From NCBI RefSeq assembly GCF_900115065.1, contig NZ_FOVE01000001.1, forward strand, positions 62,001 through 126,000: a stretch of 64,000 nucleotides of DNA. Reading direction: 5' to 3'. A program made the translations under genes and the position numbers. This DNA comes from Formivibrio citricus. Lineage in GTDB: Bacteria > Pseudomonadota > Gammaproteobacteria > Burkholderiales > Chitinibacteraceae. Below are positions 1 through 8,642 of the stretch, piece after piece (the first letter of the stretch is position 1; every line of letters starts with the position of its first letter). The notes beneath the pieces were generated by a model, which had not been told where the DNA came from, did not search any database, and was given only the letters and a program-made list of their open reading frames with translations.

Positions 1-107
1 ATGCGCTTGAGCATCAGCCTGAGCCGTTGCCGGCAGCGGAAGAAGCGCCAAAAACCGTACTGGGTCAAGGCGAAGTGGATTCAAGCCAGCCTCGGGTGAA
101 ACACTAG
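1..107 (+). CDS. lon: Lon protease, C-terminal end (partial)
   Basis: An open frame enters from the left edge (first full codon at 3) and stops with TAG at 105-107. The 34 visible residues begin ALEHQPEPLP and continue as an acidic, Pro/Ala-rich tail. That resembles the poorly conserved C-terminal tail of betaproteobacterial Lon, the ATP-dependent cytoplasmic protease. The identification also rests on position, because lon usually lies directly upstream of hupB in proteobacteria. No catalytic residue is inside the window, so the call is contextual. Confidence 0.55.
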   Translation, partial: ALEHQPEPLPAAEEAPKTVLGQGEVDSSQPRVKH

Positions 108-136
108 TTGACACGCGATTTTGTGGCTTGTTATAA
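108..136 (+). promoter_or_regulatory. sigma-70-type promoter of hupB
   Basis: A perfect -35 box TTGACA (108-113), a 17-base spacer and a TTATAA -10 box (131-136) lie about 60 bases before the hupB start. The -35 box begins directly after the lon stop codon. This suggests hupB has its own strong promoter as well as any readthrough from lon. Confidence 0.7.
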
Positions 137-194
137 AGCTCGGGTATTTCGTTTTACGCATCTACCCAACCAATAAATCTGAAAGGGGACGCAA

Positions 195-467
195 GTGAAT
201 AAAACAGAACTGATCGACGCGATTGCAGAATCTGCCGGCCTGACCAAGGCACAAGCAGGCAAGGCACTGGATGCTACGGTTGAAGCCGTTACCAACGCTC
301 TCAAGGCTGGTGACGAAGTAACACTGGTTGGTTTCGGTTCCTTCTACGTGGCCGATCGCGAAGCTCGCTCTGGCCGCAATCCGCGCACCGGCGAAACCAT
401 CGAGATCGCCGCAGCAAAACAGCCCAAATTCCGGGCTGGCAAAACCCTGAAAGATGCAGTACAATAA
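195..467 (+). CDS. hupB: DNA-binding protein HU (beta type)
   Basis: A 90-residue nucleoid protein that binds and bends DNA as a dimer. It begins [16 protein letters not shown]. It keeps the HU signature, [19 protein letters not shown] around residues 44-63, which forms the DNA-embracing beta arm, and ends KTLKDAVQ. The length is normal for HU. The start is GTG at 195, with a strong AAAGGGGA ribosome site eight bases upstream. It sits between lon and two tRNA genes, a common arrangement in this bacterial class. Confidence 0.97.
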   Translation: MNKTELIDAIAESAGLTKAQAGKALDATVEAVTNALKAGDEVTLVGFGSFYVADREARSGRNPRTGETIEIAAAKQPKFRAGKTLKDAVQ

Positions 468-511
468 TCGACTTTGCTGCTTTCGATAAAGGCAGCAAGG
501 TTGTGCGATAA

Positions 512-588
512 GGGTGGTTAGCTCAGTTGGTTAGAGCGCCTGCTTCACACGCAGGAGGTCGGTGGTTCGAATCCACTACTACCCACCA
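512..588 (+). tRNA. tRNA-Val(CAC)
   Basis: A 77-nt cloverleaf. The acceptor arm GGGTGGT pairs with ACTACCC, the D-loop is AGCTCAGTTGGTTAGAGC, and the anticodon stem CCTGC/GCAGG encloses TTCACAC (anticodon CAC). The T-arm contains GGTTCGAATCC. The 3' CCA is encoded. It lies 44 bases after hupB. Confidence 0.97.
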
Positions 589-598
589 GAAAATACGG

Positions 599-626
599 TT
601 GTAATAAAAAATTTTTCTGGTAGAAT
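599..626 (+). promoter_or_regulatory. possible promoter of tRNA-Asp
   Basis: TTGTAA (599-604), a 16-base A/T-rich spacer and TAGAAT (621-626) lie about 15 bases before the mature tRNA-Asp. The two tRNA genes may also be cotranscribed, so this is a candidate only. Confidence 0.45.
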
Positions 627-641
627 GCGCAGCTCTGATCT

Positions 642-718
642 GGAGCGGTAGTTCAGTTGGTTAGAATACCGGCCTGTCACGCCGGGGGTCGCGGGTTCGA
701 GTCCCGTCCGCTCCGCCA
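642..718 (+). tRNA. tRNA-Asp(GTC)
   Basis: A 77-nt cloverleaf with acceptor GGAGCGG/CCGCTCC, anticodon stem CCGGC/GCCGG, loop CTGTCAC (anticodon GTC) and T-arm GGGTTCGAGTCCC. CCA is encoded. It lies 53 bases after tRNA-Val and directly before a strong terminator. Confidence 0.97.
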
Positions 719-726
719 GATTTCTT

Positions 727-758
727 GAAAAGGACAAGCGTAAAGCTTGTCCTTTTTT
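727..758 (+). terminator. rho-independent terminator of the tRNA unit
   Basis: The stem AAAGGACAAGC / GCTTGTCCTTT has a short GTAAA-type loop and is followed by a T-run (TTTTTT). It begins nine bases after tRNA-Asp and closes the hupB/tRNA region. From here to the hydrolase start at 921 I see no further feature. Confidence 0.85.
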
Positions 759-920
759 CATTTCAAAATTGCCAGTGATTTTCGCCTTCGCCTTGGCGTG
801 TCATCCGCGCTATCTGTGTGTCTCTGTCTCGCAAGGGTTCTGTTTGGAGCCGAAATAAATGATTGCACGACCGCCGGGCTTTGCTACGCTGAGAGTTGCT
901 TCATTTTGCCGTCAGTAACC

Positions 921-2090
921 ATGAAAAAAATCCTGCTTGGCTTGTTGTTTCTTGGTGCGTCTGTTTGTTTGCCAGCAAAAACCATTGCCCGGAACCCGAT
1001 GCTGGGTGAGCAGGTGACAAAAATTCCTGTTGTCGCGAAAGGCTTGATCGATACGACTGTATTGCTTGAGACGACCCTCTTCATTCCTCCCGGTTCCGGG
1101 CCATTTCCGATAGTTGTCATGAATCACGGCAAAGCCAGTGGAAACAATGTCTTCCAGGCCCGTTCGCGCCCTCTCCATATCGTGCTCGAGTTCCTGAGGC
1201 GCGGCTATGTCGTTGTGGTTCCCAATCGGCGGGGTTTTTCCGAGTCGGAGGGGAGTCAGCCGACGGGTATGGGGTGCGGTCTCCAGTATGAGAGCGGCCT
1301 CGACAATGCCGATGACGTGATCGGTGTGCTTGACTGGGTGGTCAAGCAATCCTGGGCGGACAAGAACAGCATTCTGGTGATGGGGCAATCACATGGCGGT
1401 TTGACGACTCTGGCGCTGGGCGCTCGTGGATATCCTGGTGTAAAGGGATTGGTCAATTTTGCTGGCGTGCTTCGCGGGTCGAACTGCAATTGGGAACCGG
1501 GCATGATTAGCGCCATGAGTCGCTATGGACGCACAAGCAACCCGCCTTCGCTCTGGTTTTACGGCGCCAATGACAGCTACACAGGCCCGGAGTTGGCCCA
1601 AAGATTCATGGATGCCTATACCAAGGCTGGTGGAAGGGCGCGGCTGGTTGCTTTTGGTGTTTTTGGGCAGGATGCACACGGCATGTCCGGGAGTGCCGAA
1701 GGCGTCAAAATCTGGCTGCCCGATGTCGAGGCTTTTTTGAGGCAAATCGGCTTGCCGGCGAAAATAGTCAATCCCATCCCGGATAGTGTCATCCGGCATG
1801 GCATCAACATTCCGCCCCCCAGTGGTTTTGCAAGGCTGGAAGATTCGGCGGCAGTCCCTTACCTTGAGGAGGTCGGTCGAAAGGGATATGCGGCGTTTCT
1901 GAAGAGGGTAAGCCCGCGTGCTTTCTCGATCAGTTCATCCGGCGGGTGGGGGTGGGCCAGTGGCACGAATGCAGCCAGCAGGTCTATCGATTTTTGTCTG
2001 AAAAAAAGCAATGGCGCGCCCTGTCAGCTCTATGCCGTAGACGATGAAGTCGTTTGGAGTGCCGGTCGGGATGGTGGCGCAAGTCGATGA
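921..2090 (+). CDS. secreted alpha/beta-hydrolase (dienelactone-hydrolase-like)
   Basis: A 389-residue protein with an N-terminal signal peptide (MKKILLGLLFLGASVCLPA). The alpha/beta-hydrolase core has a likely oxyanion region at VVMNHGK (residues 65-71), nucleophile elbow GQSHGG (Ser157), acid Asp218 in YGANDSY and catalytic His253 in DAHGM. The substrate is unknown; peptidase, carboxylesterase or dienelactone-hydrolase activity would all fit. The C-terminal ~110 residues after the catalytic His are an unrecognised extension. I chose the start at 921 because the signal peptide begins there. An upstream in-frame start at 747 would run through the tRNA terminator. It is a single gene followed by repeat element A. 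Confidence 0.75.
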   Translation: MKKILLGLLFLGASVCLPAKTIARNPMLGEQVTKIPVVAKGLIDTTVLLETTLFIPPGSGPFPIVVMNHGKASGNNVFQARSRPLHIVLEFLRRGYVVVVPNRRGFSESEGSQPTGMGCGLQYESGLDNADDVIGVLDWVVKQSWADKNSILVMGQSHGGLTTLALGARGYPGVKGLVNFAGVLRGSNCNWEPGMISAMSRYGRTSNPPSLWFYGANDSYTGPELAQRFMDAYTKAGGRARLVAFGVFGQDAHGMSGSAEGVKIWLPDVEAFLRQIGLPAKIVNPIPDSVIRHGINIPPPSGFARLEDSAAVPYLEEVGRKGYAAFLKRVSPRAFSISSSGGWGWASGTNAASRSIDFCLKKSNGAPCQLYAVDDEVVWSAGRDGGASR

Positions 2091-2168
2091 TGTCTATTGA
2101 GCATTGGGATGTTGAGGAAGGGGCAGGAAGAAAAAACCGTGCGAATGCTGACTTGCGTGCAGGCATGT

Positions 2169-2335
2169 CTAGTAGCCAGTCACACAGATTCTGCTATGTT
2201 CGTCACGCCCTGCATCCCCATGCGCTTTGTCGCTCATCCTCGCCATAGCCCTGTTATGGTTGCGGTTCACTTCGTGCGCATGGGGCGCCGATGCGCGCCT
2301 CTGCATCCACGCGAACCTGCTTGACTGACTACTAG
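2169..2335. repeat. element A, copy 1 (167 bp, terminal inverted repeats)
   Basis: A discrete 167-bp block bounded by near-perfect 14-bp inverted ends, CTAGTAGCCAGTCA on the left and the reverse complement of CTAGTAGTCAGTCA on the right. A second copy of equal length lies at 59781-59947 and differs at 7 positions. Inside are an inverted pair CCCCATGCGC/GCGCATGGGG and a small hairpin CCATAG/TTATGG. It has no convincing coding frame. It sits between the convergent hydrolase and ABC permease genes. It may be a MITE or REP-like non-autonomous element, and the terminal CTAG may be a target duplication (inference). Confidence 0.85.
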
Positions 2336-2341
2336 ATGCAC

Positions 2342-2366
2342 AAAAGGCGGCATTGCGCCGCCTTTG
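2342..2366 (-). terminator. terminator of the ABC importer operon
   Basis: The stem AAAGGCGG / CCGCCTTT has a short loop and, read on the minus strand, is followed by a T-run. It lies about 20 bases past the permease stop, so this transcript ends without an ATPase gene. Confidence 0.7.
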
Positions 2367-2386
2367 TGTATCTCCGTCGGGACGGA

Positions 2387-3187
2387 TCAGTGAATGCCGC
2401 CTGCAGCCTTGTAGCGGCTTTCCATGCGGTCTACGATGGCTGCCAGCCCCAGGGTCATGACCAGGTAGATGAGGGAGATGACCAGATAGGGTTCGCCGTA
2501 GCGCGAATAGGTGCCTGCAACCGTGCGCGCGGCAAAGGCGAGTTCTGCCAGGCCGATTGCGGAAACCAGCGAGCTGTCCTTGAGCAGCATGATGGCTTCG
2601 TTGCCCAAGGGCGGCAGCATGCGGCGGAAAGCCTGGGGTACGATCACGAAGCGCATGGTTTGCCAGTAATCCATGCCCAGCGAGCGTGAAGCTTCGAACT
2701 GCCCCTTGTGGATCGACTGAATGCCGGCGCGGAAGATTTCGGTGATGTAGGCGCCGGAATTCAGGGTTAGTGCCACGAGGCCGGATGTGAGGGCGCCGTA
2801 ATCCTGGCGTAGCGTGGCGGCCAGGTCTCCCGTGATCAGCCAGCCTTCGTCGGGGTGGATGAAGATGGGGATCACGGAGAAGTGGATCAGCAGGATCTGC
2901 ACGAACAGCGGCGTACCACGGAAGAACGTGACATAGGCGCTCGAAGGCCAGCGCACCAGAAAACGGATGGGGTATTTCCACGGGCCATGCTGGACCTCGG
3001 CAAGCCGCGCCATGCCGCAGAACAGGCCAATGAGGGTTCCCAGGATCACGGCTACCACCGTGATTCCAAGCGTCATCTTCAGGCCGTCAATGAAGAGCTC
3101 CCGGTATTCCCAGATGTTCTGCAACTGGAAATCTTCCAGGAGGGGAACGGCTTGTTGTGCGTGTTCCCAGAAAGTAATGAAATCCAT
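2387..3187 (-). CDS. polar amino-acid ABC transporter permease (HisM/GlnP family)
   Basis: A 266-residue inner-membrane permease of the His/Glu/Gln/Arg/opine (HEAT) family. It has about five to six hydrophobic segments, starting around residues 34-55. TFFRGTPLFVQ and the EAA-type loop (FEASRSLGMDYWQTMRFVIVPQ) that contacts the ATPase are both clear. It follows the binding-protein gene at 79 bases, with a hairpin between them. No second permease and no ATP-binding gene adjoin it, so the ATPase must be encoded elsewhere or shared. The substrate cannot be read from the sequence. Confidence 0.88.
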   Translation of the reverse strand: MDFITFWEHAQQAVPLLEDFQLQNIWEYRELFIDGLKMTLGITVVAVILGTLIGLFCGMARLAEVQHGPWKYPIRFLVRWPSSAYVTFFRGTPLFVQILLIHFSVIPIFIHPDEGWLITGDLAATLRQDYGALTSGLVALTLNSGAYITEIFRAGIQSIHKGQFEASRSLGMDYWQTMRFVIVPQAFRRMLPPLGNEAIMLLKDSSLVSAIGLAELAFAARTVAGTYSRYGEPYLVISLIYLVMTLGLAAIVDRMESRYKAAGGIH

Positions 3188-3212
3188 GGTCTTCTTAAAC
3201 TTTACAAGTGAA

Positions 3213-3246
3213 AAAGAAGCGGGCCCCTCGGGGCCGCGCTTCTTTG
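3213..3246 (-). terminator. intra-operon hairpin, possible attenuator
   Basis: A GC-rich stem (AAAGAAGCG...GGCCCC / GGGGCC...CGCTTCTTT) is followed on the minus strand by TTTTTC. It lies between the periplasmic-binding-protein gene and the permease gene. Such partial terminators or stabilisers keep the binding protein more abundant than the permease (known pattern; inferred here). Confidence 0.6.
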
Positions 3247-3265
3247 TATCGGGACGTCGACCGGC

Positions 3266-4018
3266 TTACTTGCCGAAATATTTCTTGTAGATCTTGTCGT
3301 AGGTGCCGTCTTTCTTGATGGCATCGAGGCCCTTGTTGATTTTTGCGAGCAGCTCCTTGTTGCCCTTCTTTACTGCGATGCCGTAGAACTCTTTTTCGAA
3401 GCTCGGGTCGTCGATGAGCTTCAGTTTGCTGTTCTTGTTGTTGGCAATGAAATTGACCACTACGCCGTTGTCTGCCACCACGGCGCGTACGCCACCGTTT
3501 TGCAGTTCCTTGATGGCCAGCGGAGTGCTTTCAAAGCGCTTGATGTTGGAGCTGGTTTTGCCTTGCAGCTTTTGGACGGCTTCGTCGCCGGTGGTGCCGG
3601 TTTGTACGCCGACCTTGACGTTCTTCAGGTCTTCGAATTTGGTGACCTTGCTCTTTTGTGAAACGGCGATCAGTTGCTTGGCTTCAAAATACGGCTTGGA
3701 GAAATCCATCGACTGGGTACGTTCCTTGGTGATGGTCACCGCAGAGATCACGATGTCGCGTTCGCCGGTGTTCAGCGTTGCGAAAATGCCTTCCCAGGGG
3801 GTGTTGATGAATTTCACTTCGAAACCGGCTTTGGCGGCAACGGCCTTGAGGATTTCTACGTCGAAGCCAACGATTTCTTTTTTCTCGTTCTGCGATTCGA
3901 ACGGGGCATAGGCAGCATCGGTACCAACCTGGTAAACCTTGGCGGCTTGTGCGGAGGTGGCAAGCAGCAAACCAGCGATCAGGCTGCCGGTGGCGGCGAG
4001 GAACTTGCGGCGAATCAT
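3266..4018 (-). CDS. amino-acid ABC transporter substrate-binding protein
   Basis: A 250-residue periplasmic binding protein of family 3 (SBP_bac_3). Its signal peptide has an RRKFLA start, which could be Tat or Sec, and ends near ...TSAQA. The mature part shows YQVGTDAAYAPFES, the GFDVEILKAVA segment and GERDIVISAVTITKERTQSMDFSKPY, all typical of polar amino-acid binders. The start at 4018 is set by the CAGGAGAACC ribosome site and the signal peptide. Longer upstream frames are spurious. It delivers ligand to the downstream permease. Confidence 0.9.
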   Translation of the reverse strand: MIRRKFLAATGSLIAGLLLATSAQAAKVYQVGTDAAYAPFESQNEKKEIVGFDVEILKAVAAKAGFEVKFINTPWEGIFATLNTGERDIVISAVTITKERTQSMDFSKPYFEAKQLIAVSQKSKVTKFEDLKNVKVGVQTGTTGDEAVQKLQGKTSSNIKRFESTPLAIKELQNGGVRAVVADNGVVVNFIANNKNSKLKLIDDPSFEKEFYGIAVKKGNKELLAKINKGLDAIKKDGTYDKIYKKYFGK

Positions 4019-4217
4019 TGGGTTCTCCTGAGTAATAGAAATCCGGACGTTTGATTGCGCCACAGCCCGGCGCGCGCTAATGATAACCGATGAGGGCGAC
4101 GATGTATCCGGATGGCGTGTGAGGGAAAACCCTAGTTTTTGTCGTTGTCGCTGACAAAACTGCGCGTGGTCAACCCAATTTGGGCTGTGTCTTGACACTT
4201 GTGTGCAACTGTGTTTT

Positions 4218-5042
4218 TTAGTTGACCAATTCTTCGATGGTGCGAGTTTCTTCAATGCCATCGGCAAGCCGGGCGGCAAATTCGGCGGGGTCGATGTTTA
4301 ATGCGGCAAGTATGTCTTGAGGCAGCGCGGCCATGATTTCTTCCGGCGCATGGGCCTGTCTGGTCAGTTTCGACAGGCTGATGGCCAGATTCAAGATCAG
4401 CCCCAGCGATCCGCATTCCGGGTGTGTCAGGGGGGCGGCCTGATGCAGGATTGCCAATCGGAACGATTCGGGGAAACTCCAGCGCCTTGCAAGCTCTGCA
4501 CCTATCTCGATGTAATCAAAACCGATATTGGCATCCTCCAGCGCTTGCCGGTCTCCGCCTTCGGCTGTCCATTTGTCGATCCTGATTGCAATGTCGGGAG
4601 CGACGACATGCAGCAGCAGTTCGCCGATGTTGTGGATCAATCCGCAAGTGAAAGCGGCTTCGGTATCTTGCTTGCACAGGCTCGCTAGCCAGCGGCAGTA
4701 AGCTGCAACCTCCAGGCTGTTGCGCCAGAACTGCCTGCGGTCGAAATTTTGTGTGGCGACGAATGCGCCCGTGATTCCGGAGGCGACAACAAGCGTGCGC
4801 AGGGTGGTGAAACCGAGCACCATGGCTGCCTCGTGGAGTGAGCCGATGCGGTGTGTGGTGGCGAAATGCGCCGAGTTCGCGAGTCGCAGTGTCTTGGCCG
4901 CAATGACCTGGTCGAGTGCAATCTTGGATGCGATATCGCCCAAGTCGATGCCCGGTTTTCCAAAACTGTCGATCAGCTCATGGACGACCTTGGGAACGGT
5001 GGGCAAACGGTGGGTTTGTTCGAATACGTCTTCCAGTTTCAT
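4218..5042 (-). CDS. HDOD-domain signalling protein
   Basis: A 274-residue cytoplasmic protein. It starts MKLEDVFEQTHRLPTVPKVV and contains one HDOD domain (about residues 10-205), an HD-like fold lacking the usual metal-binding HD pair, with the family features LRLANSAHF and HEAAMVLGF. HDOD proteins act in signalling, often with c-di-GMP or chemotaxis proteins, but their partners are rarely known. I chose the start at 5042 because the domain begins there and a GGGACG-type ribosome site precedes it. It is a single gene in the same direction as rne upstream, separated from it by rne's terminator. Confidence 0.85.
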   Translation of the reverse strand: MKLEDVFEQTHRLPTVPKVVHELIDSFGKPGIDLGDIASKIALDQVIAAKTLRLANSAHFATTHRIGSLHEAAMVLGFTTLRTLVVASGITGAFVATQNFDRRQFWRNSLEVAAYCRWLASLCKQDTEAAFTCGLIHNIGELLLHVVAPDIAIRIDKWTAEGGDRQALEDANIGFDYIEIGAELARRWSFPESFRLAILHQAAPLTHPECGSLGLILNLAISLSKLTRQAHAPEEIMAALPQDILAALNIDPAEFAARLADGIEETRTIEELVN

Positions 5043-5140
5043 TTTTCGTCCCTTTGCCCGAGTGCGAATGGCGTAAGCGGTTTTCTTGTGTGCAGTAATG
5101 CTAGGTGTCATCGACTCAAGATTCAAGCCGACCAAGGCCG

Positions 5141-5173
5141 AAAAAAAGCCGCCGGGCAGGCCGGCGGCTTTAT
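5141..5173 (-). terminator. rne terminator
   Basis: The stem AAAGCCGCCGG / CCGGCGGCTTT has a 5-base loop. On the minus strand it is followed by TTTTTTT. It lies 14 bases after the rne stop. Confidence 0.9.
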
Positions 5174-5186
5174 CGATTGAACCGGA

Positions 5187-7982
5187 TCAGTTGTTCCGGG
5201 TTTCAACCTGTTCCAGTTGCGGCGCTTCGGCGGTGGCTGGGCTGGCAGGTTTGTTGCGTCGGCGTGCGGGAGCATGGGTTTCTGTTTCCTGCGCGGTGAC
5301 AATGGCTGCAGGGGCCGGTGTATTGCTGGTTTCCACCAGTTGCAGCGGTTCTACCTCGGTTACCGCAGCGCTCTGCTTGCGTGCATCGCTGCGACGACGG
5401 CGTTGCGGAACAGCAACGGCAGGAACCTCGGCGGTGACTGTTTCTGCCGCGACTTTGGTGGCAACCATTTCCAAGCCTGCATCTTCTGGTGTGCCGATTT
5501 CGATGGCTGGGGCGACAGCGACCGGTGCGGGCGGGACGATTTCGACAGGAGTCGGTTCGATGGCAGCAGGCGCGGGCGCTTCAGCTACGGTTTCCTGCAC
5601 AACGGCTTCGGCTTGGACAGGAGCCGGTTGTACGGTCTCTTTCACTGCCGGTACGGTTTCGGCGACCGGTGCCGCTGTTTCTGCAACTGCAGGTGCGGTT
5701 ACGGCTTCTGTTGCGGCAACGACTGTTACGGCGGCAGCTGTGGCAACCAGCGCTTCGACAACCGGTGCGGCTTCGACCGGTGCGGCGACTTCCGTGGTTT
5801 CCTGTCCGGACGTTTCTGCACGTGCTTCATTGCGGTCGCGTTTGTCACCGTTGCGGCGGCGGCGGCGGCGGCGCGGTTCGGCGGTTTCTCCGGACTCGGC
5901 AGCTACGCTGACCGGGGCGGAGGCAACCGGTTCCAGGGCCTCGACGGGCTTGGTTTCCTCTGCCGGGCGAGCCTGCTTTTCGGCTTCGGCGCGGGCAGCT
6001 GCGCGTTCGGCGCGGCTGGGGCGCTCGGCGCGTTCCTGCTGTTGACGTTCGCTGCGTGTCTGCTTGGCCTGGTCTTCCTCAATGCGTGGCTTGGCGCTGC
6101 GGCGCGGCTGTTGTTCCTCGGAGCGCTCGTTACGTTCGGAGCGCTCGTTACGGTTGCGTTCCCCGCGTTCCCCGCGTTCGCGGCGCTCGCTGCGTTCCCC
6201 GCGTTCGGTGCGTTCGGTGCGTTCGGTGCGTTCGGTGCGGCGACGAGGCGCTTTCTGTTCCGGTTTCTTCTCTTCTACCACCGGTTCGGATTTGAACCAG
6301 CTCGTGATGCGTTGCCAGAGCGAGGGTGATTCATCAGCCTTTGCCTCTTTGGTCTCGCGTTTGGAAACCGGTGCGGGTTGTTCCGGCGTGACGCCCTTGA
6401 CGACGGCTTCCTGGCGCTTGGCTTGGTCTTCCTTGGCCTTGTTGGGTTGGTACCCTTCAGTCTCCGGCTGTTCAACCATGCGGTAGGAAGGGAGGATATC
6501 CTCGACCTGGTTGAGTTCGTCGTGGCGCAGGCGCAGCACGCTGTAGTTCGGCGTTTCGAGGTGCATGTTCGGGATCAGCACCACGTTGACCTTGAGACGT
6601 GCTTCAACGGCAAACAGTTCGGCACGCTTTTCGTTCAGCAGGAAAGTGGCGACGTCGACCGGAACCTGGGCATGTACGGCACCGGTGTTGTCCTTCATGG
6701 CCTCTTCCTGAATGATGCGCAGGATATGCAGGGCCGAGGATTCGATGCCGCGAATGAAGCCGGTGCCATGGCAGCGCGGGCAGGCGATGTGGCTGGTTTC
6801 TTCCAGGCTTGGCTGCAGACGCTGACGGGAGAGTTCCATCAGGCCGAAGCGGCTGATCTTGCCGGTCTGCACGCGGGCGCGGTCGTGATGCAGGGCATCG
6901 CGCACACGGTTTTCGACATCCCGCTGGTTCTTCGGGTTTTCCATGTCGATGAAGTCGATGACGATCAGGCCGCCCATGTCGCGCAGGCGCATCTGGCGTG
7001 CGATTTCGTCGGCAGCTTCGAGGTTGGTGCGCAACGCGGTTTCCTCGATGTCGCCGCCGCGGGTGGCGCGCGCCGAGTTCACGTCGATGGACCAGAGCGC
7101 TTCGGTGCGGTCGATCACGATCGCGCCGCCGGAAGGCAGCGAGACTTCACGGGCGTAGGCGGTTTCAATCTGGTGTTCGATCTGGAAACGCGAGAACAGC
7201 GGTACGTCATCCTGATAGAGCTTTACGCGGCCGACGTTGCCGGGCATGACGTGACTCATGAACTGCTGGGCTTGTTCGTAGATGCCAGCGCTGTCGATCA
7301 GGATCTCGCCGATGTCGGGCTGGAAGTAGTCGCGGATCGCGCGGATGACGAGGCTGGATTCCTGGTAGATCAGAAATGCGCCATGCTGTGCATGCGCAGC
7401 GCCGTCGATGGCGGTCCACAGTTGCAGCAGGTAGTTCAGATCCCACTGCAGTTCTTCGGCTGTGCGGCCGATGGCTGCGGTGCGGGCGATGAGGCTCATG
7501 CCGGCCGGTGTGGTGAGCTGGTCGAGTGCGGCGCGCAGTTCATTGCGCTCTTCGCCTTCGATGCGACGCGATACGCCACCGCCGCGCGGGTTGTTCGGCA
7601 TGAGCACCAGGTAACGGCCGGCAAGGCTGATGTAGGTGGTCAGCGCCGCGCCCTTGTTGCCGCGTTCGTCCTTTTCGACCTGAACGATGAGTTCCTGGCC
7701 TTCTCGCAGGTTTTCCAGCATGCGGCCGCGACCGCCTTCGCCGTCACCGAGGTAGGCGCGGGCGATTTCCTTGAAGGGAAGAAAGCCGTGCCGATCACAG
7801 CCGTAATCGACGAAACAGGCTTCGAGCGAGGGCTCGATGCGGGTGATGATACCCTTGTAGATGTTGGACTTGCGTTGTTCCTTGCCGACCGATTCGATGT
7901 CGAGGTCGATCAGCTTTTGCCCGTCCACTATGGCAACGCGCAGCTCTTCGGCTTGCGTTGCATTGAATAGCATGCGTTTCAT
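5187..7982 (-). CDS. rne: ribonuclease E
   Basis: A 931-residue endoribonuclease that initiates mRNA decay and processes rRNA and tRNA. The N-terminal half has the S1 domain (about 38-120) and the catalytic DNase-I-like region with [14 protein letters not shown] and VIDFIDM carrying the acidic metal ligands. The zinc-link CPRCHGTG joins protomers. The C-terminal ~430 residues are low-complexity: an Arg/Glu-rich stretch of RTE/RSE-type repeats, an RRRRRRR patch, and Ala/Val/Pro repeats, as expected for a degradosome and RNA-binding scaffold. The start at 7982 ([10 protein letters not shown]) matches the family. It diverges from rluC, as in many proteobacteria. Confidence 0.97.
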   Translation of the reverse strand: MKRMLFNATQAEELRVAIVDGQKLIDLDIESVGKEQRKSNIYKGIITRIEPSLEACFVDYGCDRHGFLPFKEIARAYLGDGEGGRGRMLENLREGQELIVQVEKDERGNKGAALTTYISLAGRYLVLMPNNPRGGGVSRRIEGEERNELRAALDQLTTPAGMSLIARTAAIGRTAEELQWDLNYLLQLWTAIDGAAHAQHGAFLIYQESSLVIRAIRDYFQPDIGEILIDSAGIYEQAQQFMSHVMPGNVGRVKLYQDDVPLFSRFQIEHQIETAYAREVSLPSGGAIVIDRTEALWSIDVNSARATRGGDIEETALRTNLEAADEIARQMRLRDMGGLIVIDFIDMENPKNQRDVENRVRDALHHDRARVQTGKISRFGLMELSRQRLQPSLEETSHIACPRCHGTGFIRGIESSALHILRIIQEEAMKDNTGAVHAQVPVDVATFLLNEKRAELFAVEARLKVNVVLIPNMHLETPNYSVLRLRHDELNQVEDILPSYRMVEQPETEGYQPNKAKEDQAKRQEAVVKGVTPEQPAPVSKRETKEAKADESPSLWQRITSWFKSEPVVEEKKPEQKAPRRRTERTERTERTERGERSERRERGERGERNRNERSERNERSEEQQPRRSAKPRIEEDQAKQTRSERQQQERAERPSRAERAAARAEAEKQARPAEETKPVEALEPVASAPVSVAAESGETAEPRRRRRRRNGDKRDRNEARAETSGQETTEVAAPVEAAPVVEALVATAAAVTVVAATEAVTAPAVAETAAPVAETVPAVKETVQPAPVQAEAVVQETVAEAPAPAAIEPTPVEIVPPAPVAVAPAIEIGTPEDAGLEMVATKVAAETVTAEVPAVAVPQRRRRSDARKQSAAVTEVEPLQLVETSNTPAPAAIVTAQETETHAPARRRNKPASPATAEAPQLEQVETRNN
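6130..6240. repeat. tandem 9-bp repeats within rne
   Basis: Four exact consecutive copies of a 9-base unit (GCGTTCGGT on the plus strand, about 6201-6240) follow diverged copies in 6130-6200. They encode the ERT/ERS-rich arm of RNase E. Because the unit is a multiple of three, slippage would change arm length without a frameshift. Confidence 0.8.
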
Positions 7983-8190
7983 AAGGTCTCCTGCGCGCAC
8001 TGATACGGCAGGAAAGCGGCACAAGCCGCCAGGCCGGAGGGCCGGAACCGAGGCAGGACTCAGCCGGGTCGACGAAGTCGAAGCGGATAGGTCATGGGTC
8101 GGGCGGAGTCAAAGGGGCCGGGCGGTTTTCTCCTTGGCAATTCTCGGGGTGTGCTTGCTTTAACGGGTTCCGTACCGGGTACGTTGCCCA

Positions 8191-8333
8191 AGAACCTGTT
8201 CGTGATCTTGCTGCGAGACTGTGATCGGGGCTCATGCGCCGTTCAAAATCCTCATGTACTCCCCGTACATTCCGGTTTTGTGCTGCGCTTCACGCCGCTG
8301 ACTGTCTTTTGCGACAGACCGTGAACAAGTTCC
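8191..8333 (+). repeat. element B, copy 1 (rne/rluC intergenic)
   Basis: The core is AAAATCCTC, then hairpin ATGTAC-TCCCC-GTACAT, then TCCGGTTTT, inside an outer inverted repeat (AGAACCTGTTCGTGATCT / AGACCGTGAACAAGTTCC). It is one of four family members here. It lies 208 bases before the rne start and 309 bases before rluC, so it could be transcribed in either leader. Confidence 0.85.
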
Positions 8334-8642
8334 AAAAATTTTGTTCAGTGCGCGATTCTGGTGAATCAATTCAAATATCACTGCTCTGGTTGCGGTGAGC
8401 GAAATTAACCGCTACCCGGATCGGGTCGGCTCTGCCGGAGGCCATGGCGAGTCCCGCGCAAATTCTTCCAGCGGGTTGGCCGTGGAACGGTGCAGGTCAG
8501 GACCTGCGGCGGGATGGAAATCGCCTGCCAAATGGGCAGAGGGATGACAAAGATCGGGATAAAATTGGGAGGGCGCATTGCGCCTACCGACCTCGCGGAC
8601 TCAAAAAACCGTTCGCCGCGGGCATCCGCTGCGGTTTAACAT
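8334..8642. other. remaining rne-rluC intergenic region
   Basis: About 310 bases between element B1 and rluC show no gene. The stretch 8335-8410 is AT-richer and likely holds divergent promoters, but I could not fix convincing -35/-10 pairs. The long rne leader (7983-8190) would fit RNase E autoregulation through its 5' UTR, as known in E. coli. No specific hairpin could be matched. Confidence 0.4.

Noticed and set aside
474-498. TTGCTGC/GCAGCAA hairpin after hupB as a terminator.
   Set aside because: No T-run follows and it lies only 13 bases before tRNA-Val. It may be a processing structure, but the evidence is weak.
2169-2400. Small protein-like frames inside element A and similar ones inside element B.
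   Set aside because: They read across palindromes with no ribosome sites. The same peptide-like sequence at 59.8 kb reflects repeat DNA, not a gene.
4019-4279. N-terminal extension of the amino-acid binding protein.
   Set aside because: The signal peptide and ribosome site place the start at 4018. The extension has no exported-protein features.
5086-7970. Long plus-strand frames over rne.
   Set aside because: They are low-complexity mirrors of the RNase E coding sequence (Ala/Thr/Ser or Gly/Phe/Cys runs) without motifs.
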